Assembly: GCA_027625915.1 (NCBI GenBank) | Contig: JANTQA010000063.1 | Span: forward strand, 7,025,501 to 7,089,500 | DNA from: Anaeramoeba flamelloides | Taxonomy: Eukaryota > Metamonada > Anaeramoebidae | Direction: 5' to 3' | DNA: 64,000 bases | Shown: positions 35,246-46,009 of the stretch, one piece after another | Layout: every line of letters begins with the position of its first letter | Numbering within the stretch: the stretch's first letter is position 1 | The notes under the pieces: generated by a model | What the model was told of the DNA's origin: nothing | Databases searched by the model: none | What the model saw: only the letters and a program-made list of their open reading frames with translations | Made by a program: the position numbers and the translations under genes

Positions 35246-36403
35246 TTACTTTTTTTTGATCCTTTTCCTTTTCGATTTTGATCTTGTGTTTTGTTTATTT
35301 TTTATTGTATTTCTTTTTTTATATCTAGTGTTTGTATTCCTAGTATTTGTGTTTGTATTTGGCATTTTTTGATTTCCAATGATATTTCTTTTTCTGTTTC
35401 TGTTTGTTTTTGTATTTTTGTTTGTTTTTGTTTTTGTATTTGTATTTGATTTCACTGAAGATTGGGAAAATTGGTAAAATCTGTTGGATTTTCTTGTACT
35501 TTTATAATTGTATCTTTGTAAACTATATTTATTAGTTAAAACAAGGCCAAAAATAATCCATTCCAAGCGATCAAGTTTTTTCACAATTCTGTGTATTTTC
35601 TCGGGTAACATTAAATCCCAACCTATACCTTTTTTATTTCTTGAAACAAATACAAGACTCTGTTTGTATCTATTATATATTAACTTTATTTCTCTTTGTG
35701 AAAGCGAAACTAAATTCGAAAAACGACGAACAAATAATTGTGAAAGTTGTGAAGACAAAGACCTGTTCTTGAGAAGATCTGAAAGATATGAACCAAGGTA
35801 ATAATAATGCAATTTTAAATATGAATTTTCTTTTGGATCAAACTGGACTAAAACTGGGCTTGAATTTTGAAAGTCCCTTAACGTATTCGGTAGGTATTGG
35901 AAAGGAAGGGTTACTTTGATTAGTTGTGCACGAGACAAAAATGCTACGATCCATAGTTCAAGATCGGCTTTTGTGTTTTTGTGAACCATTAATTCATTTC
36001 TTTCCAGGTGTGTCCCACTACGATTAACGTATTTGCTTTGACGGCACTCAAAACAATACCACTCACCTTTCGGTTCTTTTTTCAGGTTGACACATGAAAA
36101 ATGAAACCATTTTTTTTGACATTTACTATTATCACACATAACCCAACTTTCATTGGCAATTGTCCTTCCACAGCACCATACTGTATTTGATCCTTCGTCT
36201 CCTTCTTGATCATCGTCTTCTTCATTTTCTTGTTCTTGTTCTTGTTCTTGTTCTTTTTTTTTTTCTTTTTCTTTTTCTTTTTTTTTTACCACTTCAGGTG
36301 AATCATGGAGAAGGAAACCTAAATATTTAGAATTGTTGGAAAATTCTGTTGATACTAATAATTCTTCTGATAGTAATTGCTCTATTGACCAATATGTGTT
36401 CAT
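35246..36403 (-). CDS. GINS subunit PSF3 with an inserted PHD finger
   Basis: An intronless ORF of 385 residues. Residues 1-35 (YWSIEQLLSEELL, then YLGFLL) match the N-terminal B domain of PSF3/GINS3. A Lys/Glu/Gln-rich linker (37-70) leads to a PHD finger (74-121) with ligands Cys90, Cys95, His101, Cys104, Cys117, Cys120 and the pair Cys77/Cys78. Its CDNSKC, WFHFSC and PKGEWYCFEC blocks are ING-like. Residues 147-297 resume the PSF3 A domain: LELWI, IKVTLP, a long helix with YLGSYLSDLL, FVRRFSNL and the terminal helix KKLDRLEWIIFGL. The tail (about 300-385) is basic, Thr/Asn-rich and of low complexity. GINS binds MCM2-7 and Cdc45 to form the replicative helicase, and PHD fingers read histone H3 tails. 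The combination is unusual. The assignment rests on motif order read by eye. Confidence 0.78.
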   Translation of the reverse strand: MNTYWSIEQLLSEELLVSTEFSNNSKYLGFLLHDSPEVVKKKEKEKEKKKEQEQEQEQENEEDDDQEGDEGSNTVWCCGRTIANESWVMCDNSKCQKKWFHFSCVNLKKEPKGEWYCFECRQSKYVNRSGTHLERNELMVHKNTKADLELWIVAFLSRAQLIKVTLPFQYLPNTLRDFQNSSPVLVQFDPKENSYLKLHYYYLGSYLSDLLKNRSLSSQLSQLFVRRFSNLVSLSQREIKLIYNRYKQSLVFVSRNKKGIGWDLMLPEKIHRIVKKLDRLEWIIFGLVLTNKYSLQRYNYKSTRKSNRFYQFSQSSVKSNTNTKTKTNKNTKTNRNRKRNIIGNQKMPNTNTNTRNTNTRYKKRNTIKNKQNTRSKSKRKRIKKK

Positions 36404-39400
36404 TAATAATTTGAAATTAAAAATAGTAGAATTAAAAAAATGATTTTTAAAGTTTTGGAAAAAATTAAGGGAGTACCAATGCTATATTATGGACTAAAAT
36501 TGAAACTTTTTATATTTTATTAAGAGTTATAGTCTTTCTTAAATTCTAGACTCTCAAAGAATTATTAAATAAATAATATAAAAAACTTTAATTTTGCCAA
36601 TATCAACAATTAAAAATACCGATAAAAGATTCTTTGAAAAAAAAATTAAATTTGGAGAAAATAATTTAATTCTTTTATGAGTTTTATATTTTCGAGATTT
36701 AAGATTAAATATTTTCATTTTATATTTTCAGATTTTATTATTATATATACTTAGTAAACATTTGTACATAATTTTCATAAAAATGTTTTTCAAATCCAAC
36801 ACTTTTTGGGATTCTCAAAATCAAAAATTGTTTATATTTTTTTAAAAAACTTTAATTCAAGAAAAGAAAATTTCAGATTTCATTTGTATTCCTTCTCTAT
36901 ATTTATCTTTTTCTTTAAATTGTATCATATTTGTTCAATAATTCATTTTTCTTTGTAATTATTTTTTCAATATTATTTAAGGAAGTAAGTACATTTTTCC
37001 ATTTTGAAAAATTTTAATTGTGTGAACATTACTGAAAAATATTTTTTGAGTGCCAACAGATATTGAAACTTTAGAACCAAAACACCATTCTCTAGTCTAT
37101 TCATGAAAAGAATCAAAGTAATTGAGAGTTGAATCTTAAATTTTTCAATTTTTTGAACATTTCTTTTGATTAAATTTTTGGTTTTATTAAATTTGGTTTT
37201 GGATCTAGAGATGTGTTTATACGAAACGATTGAAATTAATCAAACAGTAAACCAAAAAAATATACCCAAAAAGGTGTGCATTTGAATCAAATAACCTCTT
37301 TTAGAAGACCAAACACGAAAGATCACCATTTGAAATAAATTTGTTGAAATCAAGAATGAAAAAAAAAAAAAATCGATAAAAACCTATTTTCGAGGATTGG
37401 TTTTCTTTATCTTCTTCGTTTGTATGAATAAAAACTATTTTTTTACTTAAATGTCTCGCCCCATTACTATTTATTATTATTTTAAAAAACCTTTTGTGAC
37501 AAATTCGCTTTTTCAAAATTCTTTTTTAAAATATTTTTATCAAACAAAGCCAAAACAAGGAATACTATTTCAAAAATTAAAATAAAGGGGTTGAATTTTA
37601 AAAAAACAGTAGTTCCTAATAAATCATTCTTTGAATGTTTACAAGATTAATTAAGCAATTTGATTACAATTACGATTAAATTTTCAAAATATAGAATTAT
37701 TTGGAATTTAAAGGTTCTATAAATGTTAAATACAGTACAAACAGTATAATTGATAAACATATAAGTCTTCAGCACTTTATTACAATTTAATACTAAAATT
37801 TCAGCAGGTTTAAATATATTTTGTCGAATTTTAATAATTTTTCCAACATAAATATCAAAAAAAAAAAAAAAAAATCGTTATTGAAAAATAAATTAAAAAA
37901 ACGAAATTAAATTAATCAGAAAAAAATCAATATTATATTTTAATTTCGATTTCTTTGAAGAATTGAAAGGATATTTACTTTGTAAAATAATAAGAAAAAT
38001 TAGTATAAGATTTCTATTTTTTTTTTATGAGACATCAGTTTTATTGGTTTATAATAGTTTATATTGACAAAAAACAGTTACAATAAAATCATTAATTAAA
38101 ATAGACAATAAAAATAAATGAAATTTTTAATAATTGAAGAATCAGAAAAAATTGAAAATGATATTTTTATTGTAAGAAGTTATTCAATTTCTTGAAATTT
38201 AAATCAGCATTTAATAATTTTTTTTCAGATATTCAGATTATTAAAAACAAACAATTATTATAAAAAATAATCATTCAAGAATTATTATTATATTTTTTGA
38301 GATCTAATTATTGATTTGAATTAATTTGATTTGTTTGAAAATATTTCAAAAAGATGAAAATTATTAGTAATATCTGATAATTTTAATAGTGGGTTCTTGC
38401 ACCTGACTGAAATAATTAATATTGAAATTTTAATTATTATTGATGGAAATAAAAAAAATTAAAAACTATTTATTTATGTTTCATTATTGACTTTTGCTCA
38501 TTTTAAAAAAGCATTTTGAAAATTTGTATCTTAATAATATGGTGTTTTTTGAAGATTTTTTTTTAATTAAACAAAAAGTGAAAAAAATTTTTTTCAAAAA
38601 AAAAAAAAAAAAAAAGGGAATAATAAATAAATTATGTTACTTTTTCAAAATAAAAATAATTTGTTGAAATTATTTTGAAATTAACAATATTCTTCGAACT
38701 GGGTTATTTAAAAAATTAGTAATATTATTTTTTAAAAAAAAAATTTTGTAAATTTTCAAGAAATATAATAAGATTTCTATATTACATCAAAGATAATATA
38801 TATTTTTTTAAATAAATAATGGGGTAATATGTTAATTTTTTCATTTTCCAAAACCAGAGAAAGAGTGGTCAAACTTTTAAAAACAATACCCCATTTAAGA
38901 AAAAAAAAATAAAATGGGGTTTTTTATTGAAACAATCATATTATTTATATATTTTTCAATTACTTGAAATTCACAAAAAAATTATTTGTTGGTAGAATTA
39001 TAAAAAAAATACAACAATTTGTGTTCAATTTTCTTTTTTTAAAAATCTCAATAACTTTACAATGAACACAAAAAAATATAAAAGAATAGTTTAATAATCA
39101 ATTAGTTTGTAGAGTTCGTTTATTTTTCAAACCAACCAAGTTCTGGAATCAAAGATAAAACAATTCTTATTTGTTTGAAACCAAATTAAAATTAAATTCA
39201 ATTGAGCCTTATTAACAAGTTGATCACTAATAATATTTTTTTGGAGTTCAATTATTCTGTTAGAACCTCAATAATTCATTCGTCGATTTTTGATGAACAA
39301 CATAGATAATATTTGTATTCTAATTTACACTCAACACAAAATACCTTCACTCTTTACTTACTTATATTTAGATTGAATGTTCATATAGATATAAAAAAAA

Positions 39401-39559
39401 CACTCCACCTTATATCAAGAAAAAACTATGTTGTCTTCAAGAATCAAAAGGTATTAAAGAAACTAGATTTCGAGTACAATAAGAAAATATCTTGTTAATT
39501 AATTGAAAAATTAAAAATGATGATTGTTTCATTTTTTTTATTTATCTTGATCTTTTAAT
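36404..39559. other. Long AT-rich intergenic region
   Basis: More than 3 kb between the minus-strand PSF3-like gene and plus-strand eL18, so promoters of both should be here. ORFs at 37301-37516 and 39313-39498 lack domains. An A17 run lies near 37858-37874 and an A20 run near 38597-38616. No repeat copy recognised. Confidence 0.5.
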
Positions 39560-40441
39560 ATGGGTATCGATATCAAAAATAAACATAAACGAAAAGTTGT
39601 TCGAAAAAACACCAAAGGAACTGACAACTATCTTGCTTTGTTAATTAAACTCTACAGATTCTTGGCCAGAAGAACAAACTCCAAATTCAACAAAAGAATT
39701 TTAAAAAGACTTTGTCTTTCAAAAACAAACAGGCCACCAGTCTCAGTTTCAAGAATTGCAAGAAAAATGAAAATGGTAAAAGGAGAAGGGATGATCGTTG
39801 TTGTTGTAGGAACTGTTACAAACGATGAAAGATTCTTTACAGTACCAAAAATGTCAATTTGTGCTCTTAAATTTACAAAAACTGCTCGCGCGAGAATTAC
39901 AAAAGCCGGAGGTAAGTTTTTTGAATTTTCTGAAAAAAAGAAACTTTTTTTTTCTTTTTTTTTCTTTTGCTTTTTTTTTTTTCTTTTTTTGTTCAAAGTG
40001 ATGCTTTCGAGAATATTTTATTTTCTTCTTGTATTTGTTTGTAGGCTTAGTCAAGTCCTATTTATTTATTTATTTATTTATTTTCCAAAAATACCAAACA
40101 CCAATTCTCATCATCTCTCAAAAACAAAAATCCAAAACAAACAAAACTGAAAAAAAAACTTTAAAAACAAAAAAAACTTTTAAAAACAAAAAAAAACCAC
40201 AACCAATAAACAAATAACAAATAAAAAAGGCGAATGTTTAACCTTTGATCAATTAGCACTCCTTAGACCAAAAGGATCAAACACTGTTCTCTTAAGAGGA
40301 AGAGTTAAATCAAGAGAAGCTGTAAAACACTTTGGTGCAACTGGTATTCCAGGAAGCCATGCTAAACCACATGTTAGAAGTAAAGGAAGAAAATTTGAAA
40401 AAGCAAGAGGAAGAAGAAAATCAAAAGCCTTTAAAGTCTAA
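39560..40441 (+). CDS. RPL18: Large-subunit ribosomal protein eL18 (RPL18), two exons
   Basis: Exon 1 is 39560-39911 and exon 2 is 40230-40441, joined in phase 1 (GGAG|GTAAGT ... AAAAAAG|GC) to give 187 residues against 188 in human RPL18. Family landmarks are [69 protein letters not shown], the junction [34 protein letters not shown] and [11 protein letters not shown] structural protein of the 60S subunit. A 30-base T run starts seven bases after the stop, followed by a small stem-loop TGTGC-AAATCC-GCACA. Confidence 0.97.
39912..40229 (+). other. Intron of eL18
   Basis: 318-base GT-AG intron with long T runs after the donor and an A-rich second half. Exon joining restores the conserved AGG-x-x-LTFDQLA segment. 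Confidence 0.92.
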
Positions 40442-41292
40442 AATCTTGTTTTTTTTTTTTTTTTTTTTTTTTTTTTTGTGCAAATCCGCACACCAAAAAG
40501 TGCTTTGTTAACACTTCTTCTCCAAAACAAGAAAAACCATTTTTCTTTTATTTGTGTTGGTTCAAATTTTGAAAGATAAAACCAAATTTAAATCAAAATT
40601 ATTTAGAGAACAAACAAGCCAAAATATAACTTTCAAAAAAAAATCAACTTTTTCAGATTTTTGTTTTAATTTTTTTTTTTATTATCAAATCTTATTTTTA
40701 AGGTCCCCGATTCCCTTATCATCAGTAACTTATAAATTCATTTTGAAGATTTCTAAACTTTTCAGAATATAATTCAGTAAAAGTTTCGCACATTGTTGAA
40801 ATCTTCTCTTAATTATGCTCTGCTTTAAAAAATTCACTTCAAAAAAATACCAATTTTTGCTTGATCTTGGAAAAACAAGCACAAATATTCTCGTTTAATT
40901 CCAAATTTATAATTTAACTTCAAAACAAAAATGAATTTATCAAAACAGTATTAACAATACCCAAAAAACTTTTAGACTTTGGAATCTAAAATAAATGAAA
41001 AATAATCATCTCGTTTCCAAGCCATTTAGGTGTATATGATCCATTCTAAAAAGTGGAAACAAATTGTTTAAAAAAGAATTCCAAATATTGCTACATTTCA
41101 ATTTTTAAAGTGTTTTTCAATCTACTTTTTAAAACTATTCTTATCATTCACTTTTTAATATTATTTTTCTAAAAACTTTAACATAATAAAAAATTAATTC
41201 CAAATAAGTCTCAGATGAAAATATCTTTTGTAAAATGAATTGTGTAATCTTTTGCTTCATATTTTATAGTTCCAAGAATTCATGAAAAATGC
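40442..41292. other. Downstream region of eL18
   Basis: T30 run and stem-loop close to the stop, then AT-rich DNA. The ORF at 40554-40772 is not convincing. Confidence 0.5.
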
Positions 41293-41831
41293 TAAACTAG
41301 ATTCCAAAAATTTGTACACAGTTTAAACAGTGGAAAGAACATCATTACTGCTCTTTAAATTCAATTTGGAAAGAAGTTTGATTTTACAAACTATTTCATT
41401 TTTTGTCTTTTTTGTTTTCATTTCCTTTTTTGTAGTTAAGTAATCTGTTTGGTTATATCTGAATTTTTTTTGCAATGGTTGATAGAAGGTTAGTGTTGAG
41501 TTTGTTAAATGTGAAAATAACATACAATTAGTAGATGGTATCTTATCATTTGATCGATCAACAATTGTTGGTGAAATTTCAACAAATTTACCCATACATT
41601 TTTTGTTCAGCTCGTTTCATAATTTTGGACACACCAATTTTTATTTTTGAGTTTTATATTTTTTACTTTTATTTGGATTAAAATGATTACTTATAAAAAC
41701 ATTAATCTTGGGTTACTTAAATGTTGTTTTATATTAGGTTTGAAAAAATACAATTAATTGAGTTTTTTTTTTTACCTATTTTTGATTTTGGGTGTGTCCA
41801 AATTTTTGGAATTGAGGTTTATTTTAGAATT
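41293..41831 (-). mobile_element. Tc1/mariner-like MITE, family A copy 4
   Basis: Ends AGATTCCAAAAATTTGTACA and GTGTCCAAATTTTTGGAATT. The best-preserved copy: a 90-codon minus-strand frame (41323-41595) remains open inside it, with a stretch beginning FVEISPTIVDRSNDK that is conserved as DNA in the other copies. It could be a relic of a transposase N-terminus, but I cannot show this. Confidence 0.8.
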
Positions 41832-42243
41832 AAATCGATAATCATTCTCATTTGACTTTTTCTCTTCCCTTTTTTTTTTGACTTTAATAAATTTATTTTC
41901 AAAAAAAAAAATTACCATTTATTAGTACAAAATTTATTGGCTTTTATTGAAAAAAGGTAAAGTGTTGAAAAGTTAACTTAGTGATTCTTTATTTTTTTTT
42001 GTTATTTGTCTAGTTACAATAGAACTTGTTAAAAAAATAAAAATAAAAAAAAAATATTGAATGTAAGAGAGGTAATATCAAATGATAGAACTGCCGTTTT
42101 GTCAGAACCAGAAAACTTTAATAAGTGTTTTTTATACACATTGTGACAATAAGATTATTATAAATCAAAGATTATCTTTTGTTTTCGTTATTGTAAAAGA
42201 AGAAGAGATAATACTTAACGAAAAATAAGATCTTATTTTTCTA
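41832..42243. other. AT-rich spacer between MITEs
   Basis: Nothing recognised. Confidence 0.4.
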
Positions 42244-42777
42244 AACTCCAATTCAAAATTTTTAACACATCAAAATTTGATTTGTGAAAAAAAAAAAATC
42301 TAAAATAAATTTTCGAAGAAATACCAAATTAAACCCATTCACTAATTGAAATGTTAAAACTTTTTTATAAATTATAATACTTAAAAAAAATAAATAAATA
42401 ATTATCAATACAAATAAATCAAGGATGTGTTAAAAATTTTGGAGAGAGCAAAACCAAAAAAATAGATTGCTAAATGTGTTGAAATTCTATTAGGATAATT
42501 GATTGATCAAAAGATTAGATATCATCAACTTATTTTATTTGAGTTTCTTCTATTTGGAACAACTCAACTTTAACATAATATCAATCCTTGAAAAAAATTT
42601 TGATCGAACTAAACAAATTATATAATTCAAAAAATGAAATAAAAACAAAAACTAAAAGATGAAAAAATGATTTTCATATTTTTCCAAAAATCAAAATTTA
42701 GTTCCAATTTGAATGAAAGTGTATTGTTTAGATTGTTTGGATTGTTTTAGTTATGTGCAAAATTTTGAATTTTATAT
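42244..42777 (+). mobile_element. MITE family B copy 2
   Basis: Left end CTCCAATTCAAAATTTTTAA followed by CACA; right end GTGCAAAATTTTGAATTTTA. Colinear with the other family B copies. Directly abuts repeat C. Confidence 0.75.
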
Positions 42778-43010
42778 TAATGATAAATTCTAATAAATTT
42801 CAAAAAATTTTGAATTCAATTTCCATTTTTATAAATCTTCGAACTGTTTATTATCAAACAGTCCATTACAAAGAATATTTTGAAGAACAACTAAATTTAC
42901 AGAGTTTTTTAACACTTAAATTCATAAAATACTTTGTTCATGGCTTGATCAGAATAATTTCAAAAAGGAAAATCAAGTAAAAATTTCCAAACTGAAATTG
43001 CAATTTATCA
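42778..43010 (+). repeat. Dispersed repeat family C, copy 1
   Basis: About 230 bases with a close copy at 51898-52140. Shared sequences include TGATAAATTCTAATAAATTT, AATATTTTGAAGAACAACTA and ACAGAGTTTTTTAACACTT. Similarity is high, so the copies are fairly young. An ORF over it (42753-42980) is not shared intact with the other copy. Confidence 0.7.
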
Positions 43011-43430
43011 GTAGTTGAGATAGTAAAAATAAAATTTAAGGGATCAGGCTTCTACGACAACAATGAACAATTTTAAAATATGTTATCGATGGTATTCTTA
43101 CTTACAAATTTTGGATATTGCTAAGGGTCAAAAAATTCTGATCGACTAAGAAAGCCATAAAAGAAAATTAGCATAGTGATATCAATTTTTTTTTTTCCAT
43201 TTTTTCTGAAAAAGAAAACTTTTAAATTGTTTTTATTTCTCATATCATAACAATTTTTTACCCCATTTATTGTCATTTTGTTCATTATTATACTGTAACA
43301 AGTCTTTGTTACCAAGAATATTAATATAAAGATTTTTTTTCTTTTTTGAGATAAAACTTTTGGTTAACCAAACAATTGATATATTCAGCAGATTAAAAAA
43401 TAATTGTATTTTTTTAAGAAGGATAGTTAT
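43011..43430. other. AT-rich spacer
   Basis: No gene or known repeat recognised. Confidence 0.4.
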
Positions 43431-43836
43431 AATAATTGAAGTTTATGAGAACCGGTATGGGCAAGTTGCAACACAACCCAGTGTACAATCTGAAGGCCGG
43501 GGTTCTATTCCCTTAACCATTATTTCTTATTGTTTACCATTTTCTCAAATAGCCACCACGGTGTAATTTTAATTAAAAATCGGGCTTATGCTTCTTAGAA
43601 CCACTAATTCTTTGAGGAAATCGTTTGACCGAATTGAATCTTTTTGACTATTATAAAAACTGAACGGAATTGGAACAAAATCCCTCTCAATTTATGGAGC
43701 GGATCCGATTTTTGGGAGAAATGACCAGCTCTCACTTGGTTCAACAATATCTCTAATTCAAATTAGGGATTCGGGCAAACAGGTGGACTTTTAGTACCCA
43801 CTCTTTAAAGGAAAAAAAAAAAAATAATTGAAGTTT
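43431..43836 (+). mobile_element. tRNA-derived SINE with target site duplication and poly(A) tail
   Basis: The body is 43445-43822, flanked by a perfect 14-bp direct repeat AATAATTGAAGTTT at 43431-43444 and 43823-43836. The 5' part has an RNA polymerase III-like A box (TGGGCAAGTTGC, near 43459) and B box (GGTTCTATTCC, near 43501) at about tRNA spacing. A tRNA-unrelated body of about 270 bases follows, richer in G+C than its surroundings, and then an A-rich tail (from about 43811). These are the hallmarks of a SINE moved by a LINE. No second copy is seen in the window. The intact duplication implies recent insertion. Confidence 0.85.
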
Positions 43837-43959
43837 TTAAAGTCATTTATAAATTTTACCAAGAAATTTTATTTTTGTTTTTAGATGATAGTTGGTTTTT
43901 CGATATAAAATTTTCTTGTAGATATTTGGGAATTAGTTAATTTTATCCTCAAAATTCAA

Positions 43960-44545
43960 AATCATTTTAATTCAGCCAAAAAGCATTTGAATTGTTATAA
44001 ATATTCTTGTGAATATGACCAAACAATTTTTTAAAAAAATTTTTCAAAATTAAAAATTTTTTTTCATTTTTTTTCATTTTTTGAAAATTAGAATAGAACT
44101 TGTTTAAAACATTAAAGAAAAAATTTTTTTCATAATAGATCTCAATTTAATTGATAAACTGGGGTTATGTTTTTACCAGATATTTATTTATTGAATCACC
44201 TATACCACAATAAGTTTTATAGGCTGATATTTGCATTGGAATATTAATCAAAAATAAGATTAACCAAATAAAAAATTGCTTTCGGAATCAATACTTTCCA
44301 ACATAATACGAAAAATATGTTTATCCATTTTCAAGAATTGACTTAATTCTTAAATAAAATAGTTGGTTACTTTTATTCGTTTTATATTGAAAAAGACACA
44401 AATTTTGAATTTCAAAAAAGAGACTCAAGTCAATAAATTGTTTAAATAAGTTAACTCATCCATTGCATAAGTTGAAACACAAATTACAAAAAAAGAATTT
44501 TTCAAGATCTTGACAAGATTTCATTTTATTTTCAAAAATTACTAC
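43960..44545 (+). repeat. Direct repeat K, left copy, flanking the archaemetzincin gene
   Basis: About 590 bases, colinear with 46010-46610 in direct orientation. Shared landmarks are GATTCTTGTGAATA/ATATTCTTGTGAATATGACC, TTTATTGAATCACC, AATACTTTCCAA, AAATATGTTT and CATTTTCAAGAATT. The pair brackets 44546-46009, which contains a single gene. Probably a relic of tandem duplication or a dispersed element. Confidence 0.7.
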
Positions 44546-45060
44546 TCCATTAACAAACCAGGCAGAGAAAAAACAAAAAGAAAAAACTACACCCAGTTAC
44601 ACCTCAAAGACTTGTACTTTAAACAAAATTAAAAGATATAAAAAAAACACAAAATAATTAATATTTTTAGGAAATTTATTTTTCTCAGTTTATAATACTA
44701 GAATTAGAATTTTGTGCCTTAATTTGAGATTTTTATTGTGCCTTAAATTTCGTTGAAGTTTGTGTGTATTAAAAGTGGAACTGACTGTAATTAACATGTT
44801 AAATTCGTTAGAAATATGTTCTTTCCAGTTCAAGACACCAATGGTTGTTTTAATAGTTTGGGCGGCCTTAAAAATTTGTAAAAAAGATTTACCAAAGCGA
44901 TCCAAAAAAGATCATACCGAATAATTTTGAAAACAAAAAAAGAATGATCTATGATTAAAAATTCAACCAATTCTTGTTCGTTTCAATAAAAAACCATTTG
45001 GTACACTTAAAGATCCAATAAATAAAAAATCATTTTTCTACTTAACTATTGAGATAAAAA
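44546..45060. other. Upstream region of the archaemetzincin gene
   Basis: Contains a half copy of MITE F (44690-44787). A minus-strand coding-like stretch (44790-44905, IKTTIGVLNWKEHISNEF) runs into the MITE and has no recognised family. The gene's promoter should be just upstream of 45061. Confidence 0.4.
44690..44787 (-). mobile_element. Tc1-like MITE family F, half copy
   Basis: Only the right arm remains, ending GTGGAACTGACTG next to TA. It matches the right arms at 48319-48514 and 53343-53541. Confidence 0.75.
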
Positions 45061-45966
45061 ATGAGGGCTTCTCGTATTTTTACCGAAAAGGAACGAAATT
45101 TTGCTGTTGGGAATTTAAAAACTGTTCCTCAGCAATTTCAAAAAGTTTTCACAATAACCGATCAGTTTGAACCGATCACTAACCACGAAGAAGGCTCATG
45201 GTTGTATTCGCATCACGAAGAAGGCCAAACCTATAAAAAATTCCAGAGGGTAGTTACAACAGTACCAACCGAAGAACGCAACACCATTTACCTTCAGCCG
45301 ATCGGTGAATTTGATGAAGAAGTCACACCAAAATTAGATCTCCTTTCAAAATTTACATCGGCATTTTTTTCTATGCCAGTTTCTGTTAGCTCGCCAATCA
45401 AAAAGGATGTTACACAACTAGGAATCAAAACGAGGGAATACACGAACCCGAGAGGGAGACAACTTCTTTCTACTGATCTTTTGAATCTCATGTTTCGACA
45501 AAAAAAAAAAAATTCCGATTCTTTTTGCACTTTAGCAATCACAATGGAAGACTTGTATCCAAAAGAGTCGTGGAATTTTGTATTCGGACAAGCGTCCTTA
45601 GTAAGAGGAGTGGGGGTATATAGCTTTGCAAGATATGATCCCATGTTTTATTCGTCAAAAAGAACCAAAAATTGGAAGAAAACATTATTGAGGAGGTCGA
45701 TCAAAGTGCTTTCACACGAAACGGGCCATATGTTTGGTATTCACCATTGCGTTTTCTTCAATTGCGCCATGAACGGATCTAATCATTTGGATGAATCAGA
45801 TTCTCGATGTTGCTTTTTATGTCCGATTTGCCTCAGAAAATTATATTCCTCAATAAAATTTGATCCGATCAAAAGATATAAAAAATTAAGGAAAATTTAC
45901 CAAGAAATGGGATTTGACGATCTTGTAGAATGGATTGACAAAAGGTTACTACACATTGAAAAGTAA
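45061..45966 (+). CDS. Archaemetzincin (AMZ-type zinc metalloprotease)
   Basis: An intronless ORF of 301 residues. The catalytic motif HETGHMFGIHH (219-229) gives zinc ligands His219, His223 and His229 with general base Glu220. It is followed by Cys230, Cys235, the Met-turn CAMNG (Met237) and the cysteine pair CPIC (254/257) in ...CRKL-like context. This matches the archaemetzincin signature HExxHxxGxxHC...CxM...CxxCxxKL that binds a second zinc. Upstream, YSFARYDPMF (around 198-207) is the usual sequence shortly before the active site. The protein is a soluble intracellular peptidase with no signal peptide; substrates of this family are poorly known. The gene lies between direct repeats K. 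Confidence 0.92.
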   Translation: MRASRIFTEKERNFAVGNLKTVPQQFQKVFTITDQFEPITNHEEGSWLYSHHEEGQTYKKFQRVVTTVPTEERNTIYLQPIGEFDEEVTPKLDLLSKFTSAFFSMPVSVSSPIKKDVTQLGIKTREYTNPRGRQLLSTDLLNLMFRQKKKNSDSFCTLAITMEDLYPKESWNFVFGQASLVRGVGVYSFARYDPMFYSSKRTKNWKKTLLRRSIKVLSHETGHMFGIHHCVFFNCAMNGSNHLDESDSRCCFLCPICLRKLYSSIKFDPIKRYKKLRKIYQEMGFDDLVEWIDKRLLHIEK

Positions 45967-46009
45967 ATAAGGTGTTTATATTTTAATAATCAAAATTCAC
46001 AAATTTTTG

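Noticed and set aside
41323-41595. 90-residue ORF called as a gene
   Set aside because: It lies wholly in MITE A copy 4 and is broken in the other copies.
43445-43530. A functional tRNA gene
   Set aside because: The A and B boxes are present, but the acceptor and anticodon stems do not pair well. Target duplications and an A tail point to a SINE.
44690-44905. 71-residue minus-strand ORF upstream of archaemetzincin
   Set aside because: Half of it is MITE F sequence. The other half is coding-like but too short to assign.
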